DNA of 64,000 nt from Gemmobacter sp. (GTDB taxonomy: Bacteria; Pseudomonadota; Alphaproteobacteria; Rhodobacterales; Rhodobacteraceae). The DNA is taken from the NCBI RefSeq assembly GCF_034676705.1, contig NZ_JAUCBS010000013.1:2026501-2090500 (forward strand), in the 5' to 3' direction. Of the stretch, positions 1 to 8,523 are shown one piece after another (the first letter of the stretch is position 1; each line of letters begins with the position of its first letter). A model generated the notes under the pieces. That model saw nothing but the letters and a program-made list of their open reading frames with translations, was not told where the DNA came from and did no database searches. Made by a program: the position numbers and the translations under genes.

Positions 1-212
1 AAGCGCCGCGCCTTCGCAAAGCCCCGGTCAGTTGCGATGAACCGCTCCAGCATCGGCACGATCAGCCTGACGGGATCGGCGGCGGGCTGGCCGGTTTCGC
101 GGGCCAGCACCTCGGCATAGGCGACCAGATCGCGGTGGAGCGGCGCGGGGAGCTCCACCGTGACTTTCACCGACTTGTCCTCCACGATGGGACCGAGTTT
201 CAGTTTCGTCAT
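1..212 (-). CDS. DUF2274 domain protein, cut by window edge
   Basis: The protein starts MTKLKLGPIVEDKSVKVTVE at the ATG complementary to 210-212 and runs off the left edge of the window. The opening (KLKLGPI..DKSVKVTVELPAPLHRDLVAYAE) matches the small DUF2274 proteins encoded just after trbI in the conjugation operons of proteobacterial plasmids and integrative elements. It lies 2 bases downstream of the TrbI stop, as expected for that operon. Its molecular role is unknown. The upstream operon is missing, so expression is doubtful. The family call rests on the N-terminal pattern and on the neighbour. Confidence 0.75.
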   Translation of the reverse strand, partial: MTKLKLGPIVEDKSVKVTVELPAPLHRDLVAYAEVLARETGQPAADPVRLIVPMLERFIATDRGFAKARR

Positions 213-214
213 GG

Positions 215-600
215 TCAACCTCCTGCGGGTTCGAATACCAAGTCGCGGGTCACGATTATCCTGACCGGGAAGCCCAGTCGGATGGTCAGCGTTGGCGCGA
301 CCTGCAACTGGCGCTGGACGATCTGCTGGCCCGCCTGATTGACGGTATCCTGCGCCCCTTCGCGGATAGCCCGGATAAGCCGGTCCTCGTCGCTCGTCGC
401 CAGCTCGGTGCCGACCGCGAGCAGCGTGGACAGCCCTGCGGCCTTCATCAGATCCCACCAATGATATTCGACGCCATCCTCAAGGCCGGCATAGCCGCTG
501 GCATCCGCGCCCGGCAGGCGCTCCAGAACGATGGAACGGCCACCCGGCAGGATCAGGCGATTCCACACCAGCAACACGCGGCGCTGGCCGAAGGTCAAAC
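215..600 (-). pseudogene. trbI: TrbI (VirB10-like) C-terminal fragment
   Basis: About 125 residues (FGQRRVLLVWNRLILPGGRS ... GYAGLEDGVEYHWWDLMKAA ... LTIRLGFPVRIIVTRDLVFE) match the C-terminal beta-barrel part of TrbI, the VirB10-like outer core protein of mating-pair-formation type IV secretion. A complete TrbI is normally over 400 residues, so the first two thirds are gone. Upstream of about position 600 the sequence switches abruptly to an aldo/keto reductase N-terminus in another frame. This is therefore a recombination scar, not a working gene. It shows that the segment was once next to a conjugative element. Confidence 0.8.
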
Positions 601-773
601 GGGTCATAGGATTCGGCGGTGTCGAAGAAGGTCACGCCGCGGTCATGCGCGTCGTGGATAAGCCGGATCATGTCGGCCTTCTCGACGCCCGCGCCATAAA
701 CGCCCGTCATCCCCATGCAGCCGAGGCCGAGGGCCGAGACCTCAAGATTTCCAAGATTTCTGTGTTTCATCAT
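601..773 (-). pseudogene. Aldo/keto reductase N-terminal fragment
   Basis: The fragment starts MMKHRNLGNLEVSALGLGCM and continues to GVTFFDTAESYDP, the first beta-alpha repeat of an aldo/keto reductase with its catalytic Asp and Tyr (FFDTAESY). After about 57 residues, near position 600, the frame runs into TrbI sequence and encodes nonsense. Only about one sixth of a normal 320-residue enzyme remains. The start is 8 bases after the stop of another aldo/keto reductase fragment on the same strand, so two reductase genes once stood in tandem here. Confidence 0.8.
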
Positions 774-781
774 CTGCTTCC

Positions 782-906
782 TTAGTTCCTTGCCGGAGCC
801 TCGACATTCGAGAAGGCCAGAACGACGTCGGGGAGACGTTGGCCGCGCAGCTCGATCGCCGCGACGGCCGTGTTGAGTTCGGAGATCTCGTCGGGCGTGA
901 AGCTGA
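782..906 (-). pseudogene. Aldo/keto reductase C-terminal fragment
   Basis: About 41 residues (FSFTPDEISELNTAVAAIEL, then RGQRLPDVVLAFSNVEAPARN and stop) match the end of the aldo/keto reductase remnant at 7561-8523 (AEIAELNAAVGAIQVTGQRL, then PDFVLAFSGVEAP). Upstream of about 906 the similarity stops and the opposite strand becomes the N-terminus of an IclR regulator. The gene has lost at least 85 percent of its length. It is antisense to the first codons of the regulator, so the junction lies inside both genes. Confidence 0.72.
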
Positions 907-1631
907 AATCGGCCGAGCGCGTGATGCAGCTGTTGTTGCTGTTCAAGGACCTGCGGCGCCCCGCCACGCTTCAGGAGCTTGCCGCGCTGCTGGATACGCC
1001 GAAGTCAAGCACCATGTACCTGCTCAAGACATTGCAACAAATGGGATTTCTGAACTTCAATGCCTCGCGGCAGGATTACTTCCCGACGGCGCGCCTGCGC
1101 AGCCTGTCCGCCTGGATGGATGACAGCCCGGGCATCGACGCCCCCGTTGCCGCCATCATGCGCAGGCTGCACGAGCGGTTCGGAGAAACCGTGGCGGTCG
1201 GGGTTCGCAATGACCTGTTTCTACAGTATCTGGGCGCGATCGAATCCAGCGCCGTGGTCCGCTACAGCATTTCAGCCGGCGACCAGAGACCCTTGGTGGA
1301 ATCCGCGATGGGATGGACTCTACTTGGCACGCTGAGCGACACTGCGGCCGAACAGGTGATCCGTCGCGCCGCGATCCAGCTTGGGACAGCGCCCTTCGTG
1401 CCGGAGACAACGGCAGATCAGCTGGCGCGCATCCGCGTGCAAAAGGGGTATGTCCGCGAGGATCTGGTCAAACCCTACAGGGCCACCACCATTGCCATGC
1501 TGCTACCCGGATCGTTCAACGGACAGCTGCGCGTCTTGGGTGTAGGAGGCCCCACTGATCGGATCCTGCCTGTCGCTCTCGACATTGCGCGCGAGATACG
1601 CACCCTGATCAGCACGATGGAGAAGACCTGA
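870..1631 (+). CDS. IclR-family transcriptional regulator
   Basis: 253 residues. The N-terminal winged helix-turn-helix (KSAERVMQLLLLFKDLRRPA, then TLQELAALLDTPKSSTMYLL) is followed by an IclR effector-binding domain (GETVAVGVRNDLFLQYLGAI ... YSISAGDQRPLVESAMGWTL). IclR proteins bind DNA as dimers or tetramers and sense small aromatic or organic acids. The reading frame opens with GTG at 870, but residues 1-9 lie opposite an aldo/keto reductase fragment and look foreign. GTG at 897 (VKLKSAERV) is an equally good start and keeps the whole HTH. It converges on a second IclR gene with the two stop codons directly adjacent. The effector is unknown; a role in the neighbouring hydantoinase/monooxygenase cluster is inference. 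Confidence 0.82.
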   Translation: MLSSEISSGVKLKSAERVMQLLLLFKDLRRPATLQELAALLDTPKSSTMYLLKTLQQMGFLNFNASRQDYFPTARLRSLSAWMDDSPGIDAPVAAIMRRLHERFGETVAVGVRNDLFLQYLGAIESSAVVRYSISAGDQRPLVESAMGWTLLGTLSDTAAEQVIRRAAIQLGTAPFVPETTADQLARIRVQKGYVREDLVKPYRATTIAMLLPGSFNGQLRVLGVGGPTDRILPVALDIAREIRTLISTMEKT

Positions 1632-1643
1632 TCAAGTCAGGTC
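1625..1643. terminator. Hairpin spanning both convergent IclR stops
   Basis: GACCTGA-TCAAG-TCAGGTC is a perfect 7-bp stem with a 5-base loop. The left arm ends with the TGA of the upstream gene, and the loop begins with the complement of the other gene's TGA. No clear T-run follows on either side, so its strength as an intrinsic terminator is uncertain. Confidence 0.5.
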
Positions 1644-2378
1644 CTTGGGTGCATGCACGTTGATAAGTTCCCGCATCTTTTCAAGAAACTCTTGCTTGCG
1701 CGGTTCGACCCGGTCGATGAAGCCGCCGACGCCAATCACCAGCGGTGCGCCGTTGAAACGGGCTGGGAGCAACATCGAAACCGTTCCGGCCTTGGGTGGG
1801 ATGTTCGATATGAAGCAATGGTCCTGCTCTCGGACGCGTTCCATCTCGGCCAAAAAGCTGTCAAGATTGCCTGCATTCGACCGGCTTTCAAAGCTGGAAC
1901 GACGGTAGATCTGTTCGATCTTCCTCTTGTCGAGGCGGCTTAGAAGAATCCAGCCCATACTGGAATCCAGCAGCGACCGCTGTTCGCCCGGACGAACATG
2001 GTAGCGCACGATGTGATCCGACTGGAAGCTCCGCAGATACATGATGATTGTATCATTCTGCACCCCGAGCGCGACTGTCTCGCCGCAATACTCGCGTAGT
2101 TCCGACATGATGCGGGTGATCCATTCGGCTTCCGGTGTCGGGTCCTTGATCCATCCGCCCAGATCCTTGACCAACATTGTCGGGAAATACTGGCGTGTGT
2201 ACCCATTATAGTGCAGCAGGCCGCTTGTCGTCAGGGTTTTCAGAAGCGCGGTCATACTGGACTGAGGGTACTGGGTCGCATCCAGAAGCTCGCTCTGGGT
2301 CAGCGGCGTCTTGTGGCGCGCGAAAACCATGAGAACCTCGATCACGCGCTGAGCTGACTTTACAGTATCGACGCTCAC
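1632..2378 (-). CDS. IclR-family transcriptional regulator
   Basis: 248 residues starting MSVDTVKSAQRVIEVLMVFA. It has an N-terminal winged HTH (residues about 5-65: TQSELLDATQYPQSSMTALL) and an IclR effector domain (GETVALGVQNDTIIMYLRSF ... HVRPGEQRSLLDSSMGWILL ... PARFNGAPLVIGVGGFIDRV). It is clearly paralogous to the convergent IclR gene at 870-1631. It is divergent from the hyuA remnant, with about 285 bases between their starts, the usual layout for a regulator of the adjacent operon. The start follows the sequence aggagtgagtagtg, which contains an AGGAG ribosome site. The coding sequence is intact. The effector is unknown. Confidence 0.88.
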   Translation of the reverse strand: MSVDTVKSAQRVIEVLMVFARHKTPLTQSELLDATQYPQSSMTALLKTLTTSGLLHYNGYTRQYFPTMLVKDLGGWIKDPTPEAEWITRIMSELREYCGETVALGVQNDTIIMYLRSFQSDHIVRYHVRPGEQRSLLDSSMGWILLSRLDKRKIEQIYRRSSFESRSNAGNLDSFLAEMERVREQDHCFISNIPPKAGTVSMLLPARFNGAPLVIGVGGFIDRVEPRKQEFLEKMRELINVHAPKDLT

Positions 2379-2663
2379 TACTCACTCCTGTGGAAAAGGG
2401 AATCACCCGGCATATCGTTGCGTCGTCTGTATCACAGATGCGTTTCTTTATCCCACATATATGTTGAGAGTTGACGCAGATGCCACGTGTGTCCTTACTT
2501 ACCCCCAGCGAACAGCCTTCCTGATCGTCGGCGACAGGCATCAGGAAGCACGAGTAATCCGAGGCCCAAGTGTGAAGTCCGTCAGTCTGTGATGCCGCAG
2601 GGCGCCACGACCCGAGTCTCTTGCGCTCTCGACAGGCCGTGTGCGGCAGGAAAGGAAACGGAC
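2379..2663. promoter_or_regulatory. Divergent promoter region with candidate IclR operator
   Basis: This 285-base space separates the divergent IclR gene and hyuA remnant. An imperfect dyad CGTCTGT-ATC-ACAGATG lies at 2424-2440 and a perfect 10-base palindrome ACATATATGT at 2455-2464. IclR proteins usually bind short dyads of about 15 bases near their own promoter, so 2424-2440 is a reasonable operator candidate. The region is also more AT-rich than its surroundings. There is no direct proof of binding or of a transcription start. Confidence 0.35.
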
Positions 2664-3578
2664 ATGGGATATCGTGTCGGCGTCGATATCGGCGGCACCT
2701 TCACCGATCTCTGCGCCCTCGATGAATCGACGGGGGCCCTGCATACGATGAAGGTGTTCTCAAGGCCGGACCAGCCGGGGGCGGATGTTGCCGAAGGCAT
2801 TCGGATGCTGCACGAGCGGTATGGCATTGCACCCAGGGACATCACCCATTTCACCCATGGCACGACGGTGGGGATCAACGCCATCATCCAGCGGCGCGGG
2901 ATCAATCTTGCCCTCGTGACGACCGAGAACTTCTGCGACGTGCTCGAGGTTGCGCGCCTCAAGATGCCCGACCCCTACGACCTGCTTTCCCGGCGTGCTG
3001 ACCCGCTGATTCCGCGAAACATGGTTGTCGGACTGCGCGAACGGATCCTGTCAGACGGAAGCGTCGACGTGCCATTGATCGAAAACGAGATGGCCGGGAC
3101 GCTGGCAAAGGCACGCGCACTGGGTGCCGAAGGGCTCGTGATTTCGCTGCTTCATAGCTACCGCAACCCGACCCATGAATTCGCGATGCGCGACTACGTC
3201 CGCAAGCACGCGCCGGACATTCCGGTCTTCTGCTCCTACGAGGTCTGGCCGATCATCCGGGAATACGAACGCACCATCACCGCGGTGCTGCATGGCTATG
3301 TCCAGCCCCGGGTCAGCTTCTATATCGACGCGCTCATGAAGGCGTTGATCGACAGCGGCGTTCCCGCCTCGCCGATGCTGACCAAATCGAATGGCGGCCT
3401 GATGCGCGCCGAGGCGGGCAAGAAGGACTGCGCGCAGATGCTGTTGTCGGGGACAGCGTCGGGCGTTGTCGGCGCGGCTCGGATCGCCGCGCAGACCGGC
3501 CTTGGTAATGTGATGAGCGTCGATATCGGTGGGACCAGCGCCGACGTGGCCCTGATCCGGAACGGAACGCCTTGCTGA
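2664..3578 (+). pseudogene. hyuA: Hydantoinase/oxoprolinase HyuA, truncated
   Basis: 304 residues starting MGYRVGVDIGGTFTDLCALD, after the ribosome site AGGAAAGG. The N-terminal ATPase-like fold of HyuA (VDIGGTFTD; THFTHGTTVGINAIIQRRG) is present, and the second phosphate-binding motif (MSVDIGGTSADVALIRNG) lies at the very end. Family members are about 690 residues and act with HyuB in ATP-dependent hydrolysis of hydantoins, 5-oxoproline or related cyclic amides. Here the frame stops right after IRNGTPC, and the DNA continues directly with the middle of HyuB. A deletion has removed the last half of hyuA and the first part of hyuB, so this gene is dead. Confidence 0.88.
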
Positions 3579-4694
3579 TGGTTGGGCTGATCTACGTGCT
3601 GTATTCGCTGGACCCGAAAATCCAGCTGAACGGCGGCTTGCTCCGCCCGTTCCGGGCCATCGCGCCGGAAGGGACGATCTTGAATCCGACCTTTCCAGCG
3701 GCAGTGGGCTTGCGGTCAATTTCCACGGTGCGCCTGATGGGTGTGATCCTCGGTGCCTTCTCCAAGGCATTGCCGGGCCGCCTCCCGGCAGCGCCTTCCA
3801 GTGGCGGACCGATCGTCAGTGTTCGGACCTTCGATCCAAGGACCGGAGATCGCAAGATGACCTCGATCGGCCCGGTGACGGGTGGATCGGGCGGAACTCC
3901 ATTCCGGGACGGCCCCGAAGGGTCGGGCGGGAACAACGGCTTTCTCAAGAACACTCCGGTCGAGATCAACGAATCGGAGCTGCCGATCAAGTTCCGTCAG
4001 TACGGACTTGCCCCCGACAGCGGCGGCGCGGGGCAGTACCGTGGCGGCATGGCCTTGTCGGTCAGCTTTGAAGTCTACTCGCCACAAACCATGGTTTCGG
4101 CCCGGAATCGCGACCGTTCCCGCTTTGCCTGCTGGGGGGCGGGGGGGGGGGCGGTCAGGGCAGCCCGCGTCGCTGGTCGTGAACCCCGGTACGCCATCAG
4201 AGCGCGACATGGGCAATCAGGACGTGATCCACCTTGATCCGGGCGATGTGATCCGCATCGTCAGCGGCGGTTCTGGCGGCTGGGGCAATCCGTTTGAGCG
4301 TGATCCGGCAGCGGTGCTGCGTGACATTCAACGTCATGTGGTATCGAAGGAAGCGGCCAAAGCCCTTTACGGCATTGTCCTGGATGATCGGGGCATCGAC
4401 GAGGCGGCGACGCGGACCCTTCGAGCGGCACGCGCGCATGAGACAGCCAGCGACGGCTTCGACTTCGGCTCGGGCCGCGCGGCCTTTGACTGCACATGGA
4501 ACGACCGCTCCTATGATGCACTCAATCGGATCCTGGAAAGCCTGCCGCCAGCCTGGCGGTTCTTCGTCAAGCACCGGATCTTTGACGGTGTCGGCGATAC
4601 CCTGGCCGAAACCGTTCCGGACCGGATCGACGCAATCTTCACTCAACTCTGCCGCGATGTTCCAGCGCTTGCCCATGCAAGAAAGGCAAACTGA
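3573..4694 (+). pseudogene. hyuB: Hydantoinase HyuB C-terminal half, frameshifted
   Basis: From about 3584 the translation (LIYVLYSLDPKIQLNGGLLR, then PFRAIAPEGTILNPTFPAAV ... GGSGGTPFRDGPEGSGGNNG) is HyuB from its central part onward. At a run of eleven G (4141-4151) the frame breaks. The downstream frame continues with GQPASLVVNPGTPSERDMGN and a C-terminal domain ending ALAHARKAN. Removing one G would join the two frames. The start of HyuB is absent because of the hyuA-hyuB deletion. The final TGA overlaps the ATG of the alpha/beta hydrolase gene (TGATG), so the three genes were once an operon. Confidence 0.85.
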
Positions 4695-5479
4695 TGCCCG
4701 ATACCTTCACGACCGCCGATGGCAGCAAGCTCGGTTATCGGATCGCCGGCGACACGGGGCCATTTCTAGTCCTGTGCCACGCGCTGCTGGCGACGTCCGA
4801 ACAATGGGTGCCTCAGCTGGAAGATCTCTCCAAGCACTTCCGTGTCGTCTGTCCCGACACCCGAGGTCACGGGCTGAGCACGGGAAGTACCCCGGTCGAT
4901 ACCGTCGAAGATCTTGCCGGCGATATTCTTGCCCTGTTCGATCACCTTGGTATTGATCGCGCCCATCTACTTGGGGCCTCGATGAGCGGGGTCGTCGTTC
5001 AGCATTTCGCGGCGACGCATCCCGACCGCGTCGAGAAACTGGTCTTGGCAAACACGACCTGGCGCTATGGACCCGAAGCACACGCCAGCTGGCAGGCGCG
5101 GATCGAAACTGCGCGCACCAAGGGGCTTGAACCCGTCGTGGACAGCACGCTCGAGAGGTTCCTGACCGTGGATTTCCGCACGGCACATCCCGGGCGCGCA
5201 GCGACACTGCGCGATGCAATGCTGCGGACCGACGTTGCCGGTTTTGTCGGATGCTGCAACGCGCTGGACGGGGCGGACTTGTCCGATCTGCTGCCGGCCA
5301 TCAAGGCGCCAACGTTGTTGATCGCCGGCCAGAGCGACGTCGCCACAACCCCGCAGATCATGGAGGACCTCGCGGCAAGGATTTCCGGTGCCAGACTGGC
5401 CGTTCTGCCGGGAGCCCACCTTTGCAACTATGAAACCCCACAGGGGTTCACTGCCGAACTTCTCGGTTTTCTTGCCTGA
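4694..5479 (+). CDS. Alpha/beta hydrolase, enol-lactonase-like
   Basis: 261 residues with an alpha/beta hydrolase fold resembling 3-oxoadipate enol-lactonase (PcaD) and related esterases. The nucleophile Ser96 lies in GASMSG, where the usual second Gly of GxSxG is replaced by Ser. The acid is the Asp in IAGQSDVATTP and the base is the His in PGAHLCNYE. The region around residue 30 (LCHALLATSEQW) would supply the oxyanion hole. Its ATG overlaps the hyuB stop and the flavin monooxygenase follows 53 bases later. The cluster thus suggests breakdown of a ring compound through an amide and an ester or lactone, but the substrate cannot be read from sequence. The coding sequence appears intact. Confidence 0.82.
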   Translation: MPDTFTTADGSKLGYRIAGDTGPFLVLCHALLATSEQWVPQLEDLSKHFRVVCPDTRGHGLSTGSTPVDTVEDLAGDILALFDHLGIDRAHLLGASMSGVVVQHFAATHPDRVEKLVLANTTWRYGPEAHASWQARIETARTKGLEPVVDSTLERFLTVDFRTAHPGRAATLRDAMLRTDVAGFVGCCNALDGADLSDLLPAIKAPTLLIAGQSDVATTPQIMEDLAARISGARLAVLPGAHLCNYETPQGFTAELLGFLA

Positions 5480-5532
5480 TTTCCGCGACGCCACGGCCGC
5501 TTCGGTCACCCGAAGAATTTCTGGAGAGCATG

Positions 5533-7300
5533 ATGCCCCAAACTGACTCCCTGAACCTCGCCCAGATCGCAACATCCTGGCTGGTCTCGCTGGAAAATGC
5601 GCTTGCGAAGGGTTCGTCCCGCGACGTGTGCGACCTGTTCATCAAGGATTGCCACTGGCGTGACATTCTCGTGCTGGGCGATGATATCGTGACAGCTTCG
5701 GGGCAGGAACGGATCAAGGCGCTACTGGACGAGACCGCAGGGCGGCGGCGTCCGACAGGATTCAGGCTTGCAGAAAGCCGAACCCCTCCAAGATTGGTGG
5801 AGCGTTCGGGTATGGAGGTGATCGAGATCATCTTCGAATGCACCGCCGATTGGGGGCCCGCTGCCGGCACGGCCAGGCTTGTCTGCGAAGCCAGTGGATA
5901 TCGCGCGTGGAGCTGCATGATCGCCCTGCAACGGCTGTCAGAGGCGTATGATGACATTGGTGCCGCGGCCATCCCGGACTATCGCCGCGTTTTTGGCGAG
6001 CCGTCCTGGAAAATGCAGCGCGCGCATATGAAAGCCTTTGATGATCGCGATCCGGCGGTGCTGGTGATTGGCGCCGGTCAGGCCGGTCTTGCGGCGGCGG
6101 CCAGGCTGACGAACCTCGGCATCGACACCCTGGTCATCGACCGCCAGAAGCGCATCGGCGACAACTGGCGCAACCGATATGACGCGCTGGTACTTCACAA
6201 CCAGACCAACATGAACCACCTGCCCGATATGCCCTTCCCGGACAGCTGGCCGAACTATATCCCCAAGGATAAGCTGGCGAGCTGGTTCGAAATCTATACC
6301 GAGGCAATGGAGATCAACGTCTGGAATGAAACGCAGATCACTGCGGCGTCGTACGATGACACACGCCATCTCTGGACCATTGCGCTTGATCGGATGGGCC
6401 ATGGAGCAGTCACGCTGCACCCACGCCACGTCATCTTTGCAACCGGCGTCAGCAGCATCCCGACCACACCGAAAACCCCCGGAATCGAGAATTTCAAAGG
6501 CGTGGTCGTCCATTCTGCCGACTTCACGGACGGATCGGCTTGGGCGGGGAAATCGGCGATCGTTTTCGGCACCGGGAACTCGGCTCATGACGTGACACAG
6601 GATCTTGCTGCGAACAAGGTCGCTGTCACGATGATTCAGCGCAGCCCGACCTATGTGATCAGCTTGGCCGAAGCCCAGAAGCTTTACGAACTCTACAACG
6701 AAGGTCTCCCGCTCGAGGATGCCGATCTGATCAGCTCAGGAACCCCGTTCCCCGTGCTTCTAAAAGCATGCCAGACTTTGACCGCCAATGCGCGCAAGGT
6801 TGATACGCCGCTGCTGGAAGGGCTTCGTGAAAAGGGGTTCCGAATTCGAGTTTGGAGCCGATGACAGCGGCTTTCAGCCGATGTATCTGCGTCGCGGCGG
6901 CGGCTATTATTTCAACCTGGGCTGTTCGGATCTCATTGTCGATGGCACCGTGAAGGTTGTGGATGGCGCTACCGTTTCCGGTTTCGTCGAAGACGGCCTG
7001 AAACTGGCTGGTGGATCGCTGGTGAAGGCCGATCTGGTGGTTTTCGCAACCGGGTTCAAGAACCAGCAGGAGACCGTGCGTGCGATCTTGGGCGACAGCT
7101 TCGCGGACAAGGTCGGCGAGGTCTGGGGGCTCGACGAGAGCGGCGAACTGAACAACATGTGGAATCCCACGTCCCAGGAAGGGCTGTGGTTCACCGGAGG
7201 TGGTCTTGGTCAGTGCCGGATCTATTCGAAGTGCCTCGCGCTACAGATCAAGCGCGATCTTGCGCTCCGGAACGCAGAGATCGCTGCAGCCGCCGAGTGA
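5533..7300 (+). pseudogene. Flavin monooxygenase (FMO-like), frameshifted
   Basis: The N-terminal about 150 residues resemble an NTF2-like domain. A class B flavoprotein monooxygenase follows, with the FAD-binding GAGQAGLAAAARL, the NADPH-binding GTGNSAHDV, and later VVFATGFKNQQETV and MWNPTSQEGLWFTGGGLGQC. The first frame ends early at LREKGFRIRVWSR (stop near 6864). The matching continuation FEFGADDSGFQPMYLRRGGG is in another frame from about 6840. One extra C after GGGGTT (near 6838-6841) explains the break, and without it the protein would be about 588 residues. The start was chosen at the second ATG, 6 bases after GGAG. A sequencing error cannot be excluded, but nearby genes are also broken. 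Confidence 0.85.
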
Positions 7301-7560
7301 TTGGTGCTATCTGATCGGGTCGTCAGGAGCCCGCCGTGTTTCGGCATGCAGTTCTGGCTTTGACACTGAGTTGATGCGCAAGATCGCATGTCTCTTTCGG
7401 CGGATCCGCCCGTACCCTGACGGCTGGGCGGTGTGTGACCGATGAGTCCGCTGCGCCATTGCCTATTGCGGACTGGCAAAGTGGCCGGGCACGACCCCGA
7501 TCGGGCCAACAGGCGGACCAAGGGGCGAGCCCCGCGCGTCCCTCGCGCGGGGAGCGGATA
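7301..7560. other. Non-coding gap with one strong hairpin
   Basis: No gene was recognised between the monooxygenase remnant and the reductase remnant. A 9-bp perfect hairpin, CCCCGCGCG-TCCCT-CGCGCGGGG, lies at 7530-7552, immediately before the start of the aldo/keto reductase sequence. No T-run follows it. The stretch contains no recognisable IS end and no readable protein remnant. Confidence 0.5.
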
Positions 7561-8523
7561 TTGGGGACGCTCGAGGTGTCGGCGATCGGCACCACCATCC
7601 CCTGGCGCCAGCGATGCTGAACATCATCCGCGCGGCGTTTGACAACGGCGTCACCTTCTTCGACTGCGCCGAGGCCTGTAGACCGTTCGAGCATGAGCGC
7701 ATCCTTGGCGAGGCCATCGAAGGGTTTCGCGATCAGGTGGTGATCACCTCGAAATTCGGCTGGAACATCGACCTTGAAACCGGCGAACGCCGCCCTGGCC
7801 TGAACAGCCGCCCGGACCATATCAAACGGGCCGTCGAAGGCTCGCTGAAGCGCCTGCGGACGAACCGCATCGACCTGCTTTATCAGCACCGCGTCGACCC
7901 CGAGGTTCCAATCGAGGATGTCGCCGGCGCTGTTCAGGATCTGATGAACGAGGGCAAGTTGCTGCATTGGGGCCTGCCGGAAATGGGGCTGAACACGCTT
8001 CGGCGCGCCCACGCCGTCCTTCCCCTGACCGCCGTGCAGAACGAATATTCGATGCTGTGGCGGGGTCCCGAAGCCGGGGTCATTCTGACCTGCGAGGAAC
8101 TGGGCATTGGCTTCGTGCCGTGGAGTCCTCTGGGCGTCGGCTTCCTGACCGGCGCCATCGATGCCGTCACCCGCTTCGCCGAGGGTGATATCCGCGGCAT
8201 CGAAGGGCGGTTCGTACCTGAAAACTTGCCGAACAATCTGGCCCTAGTCGATCTGCTGAAAGACTGGGCCGGGCGGAAAGAGGCCAGCCCGGCGCAGATC
8301 GCTCTTGCCTGGCTGATGGCGCAGAAGCCCTGGATCGTGCCGATCCCAGGCACCACCCAGATGGCGCATATGCTCGACAATATCGGCGCGACCGATATCA
8401 GCTTTTATTCGGCCGAGATCGCCGAGCTGAACGCCGCCGTCGGCGCGATCCAGGTCACCGGACAGCGGCTGCCGGATTTCGTTCTCGCCTTTTCCGGTGT
8501 CGAGGCGCCGATGCCCGCCGCGC
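7561..8523 (+). pseudogene. Aldo/keto reductase, damaged and IS-truncated
   Basis: The N-terminal piece LGTLEVSAIG (7561-7590) is followed after only 23 bases by MLNIIRAAFDNGVTFFDCAE in another frame. The intact counterpart at 601-773 has 18 residues in that place, so about 31 bases are missing. From 7614 the frame is open through the rest of the TIM barrel (VVITSKFGWNIDLETGERRP, LRTNRIDLLYQHRVD, GIGFVPWSPLGVGFLTGAI, PIPGTTQMAHMLDNIGATDI). The catalytic Tyr of the FFDTAExYGPF motif has become Cys (FFDCAEACRPF), and the following Gly has become Arg. The 3' end runs into the IS left inverted repeat after VEAPMPAAR. An enzyme lacking the N-terminal strand and the Tyr should be inactive. Confidence 0.82.
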
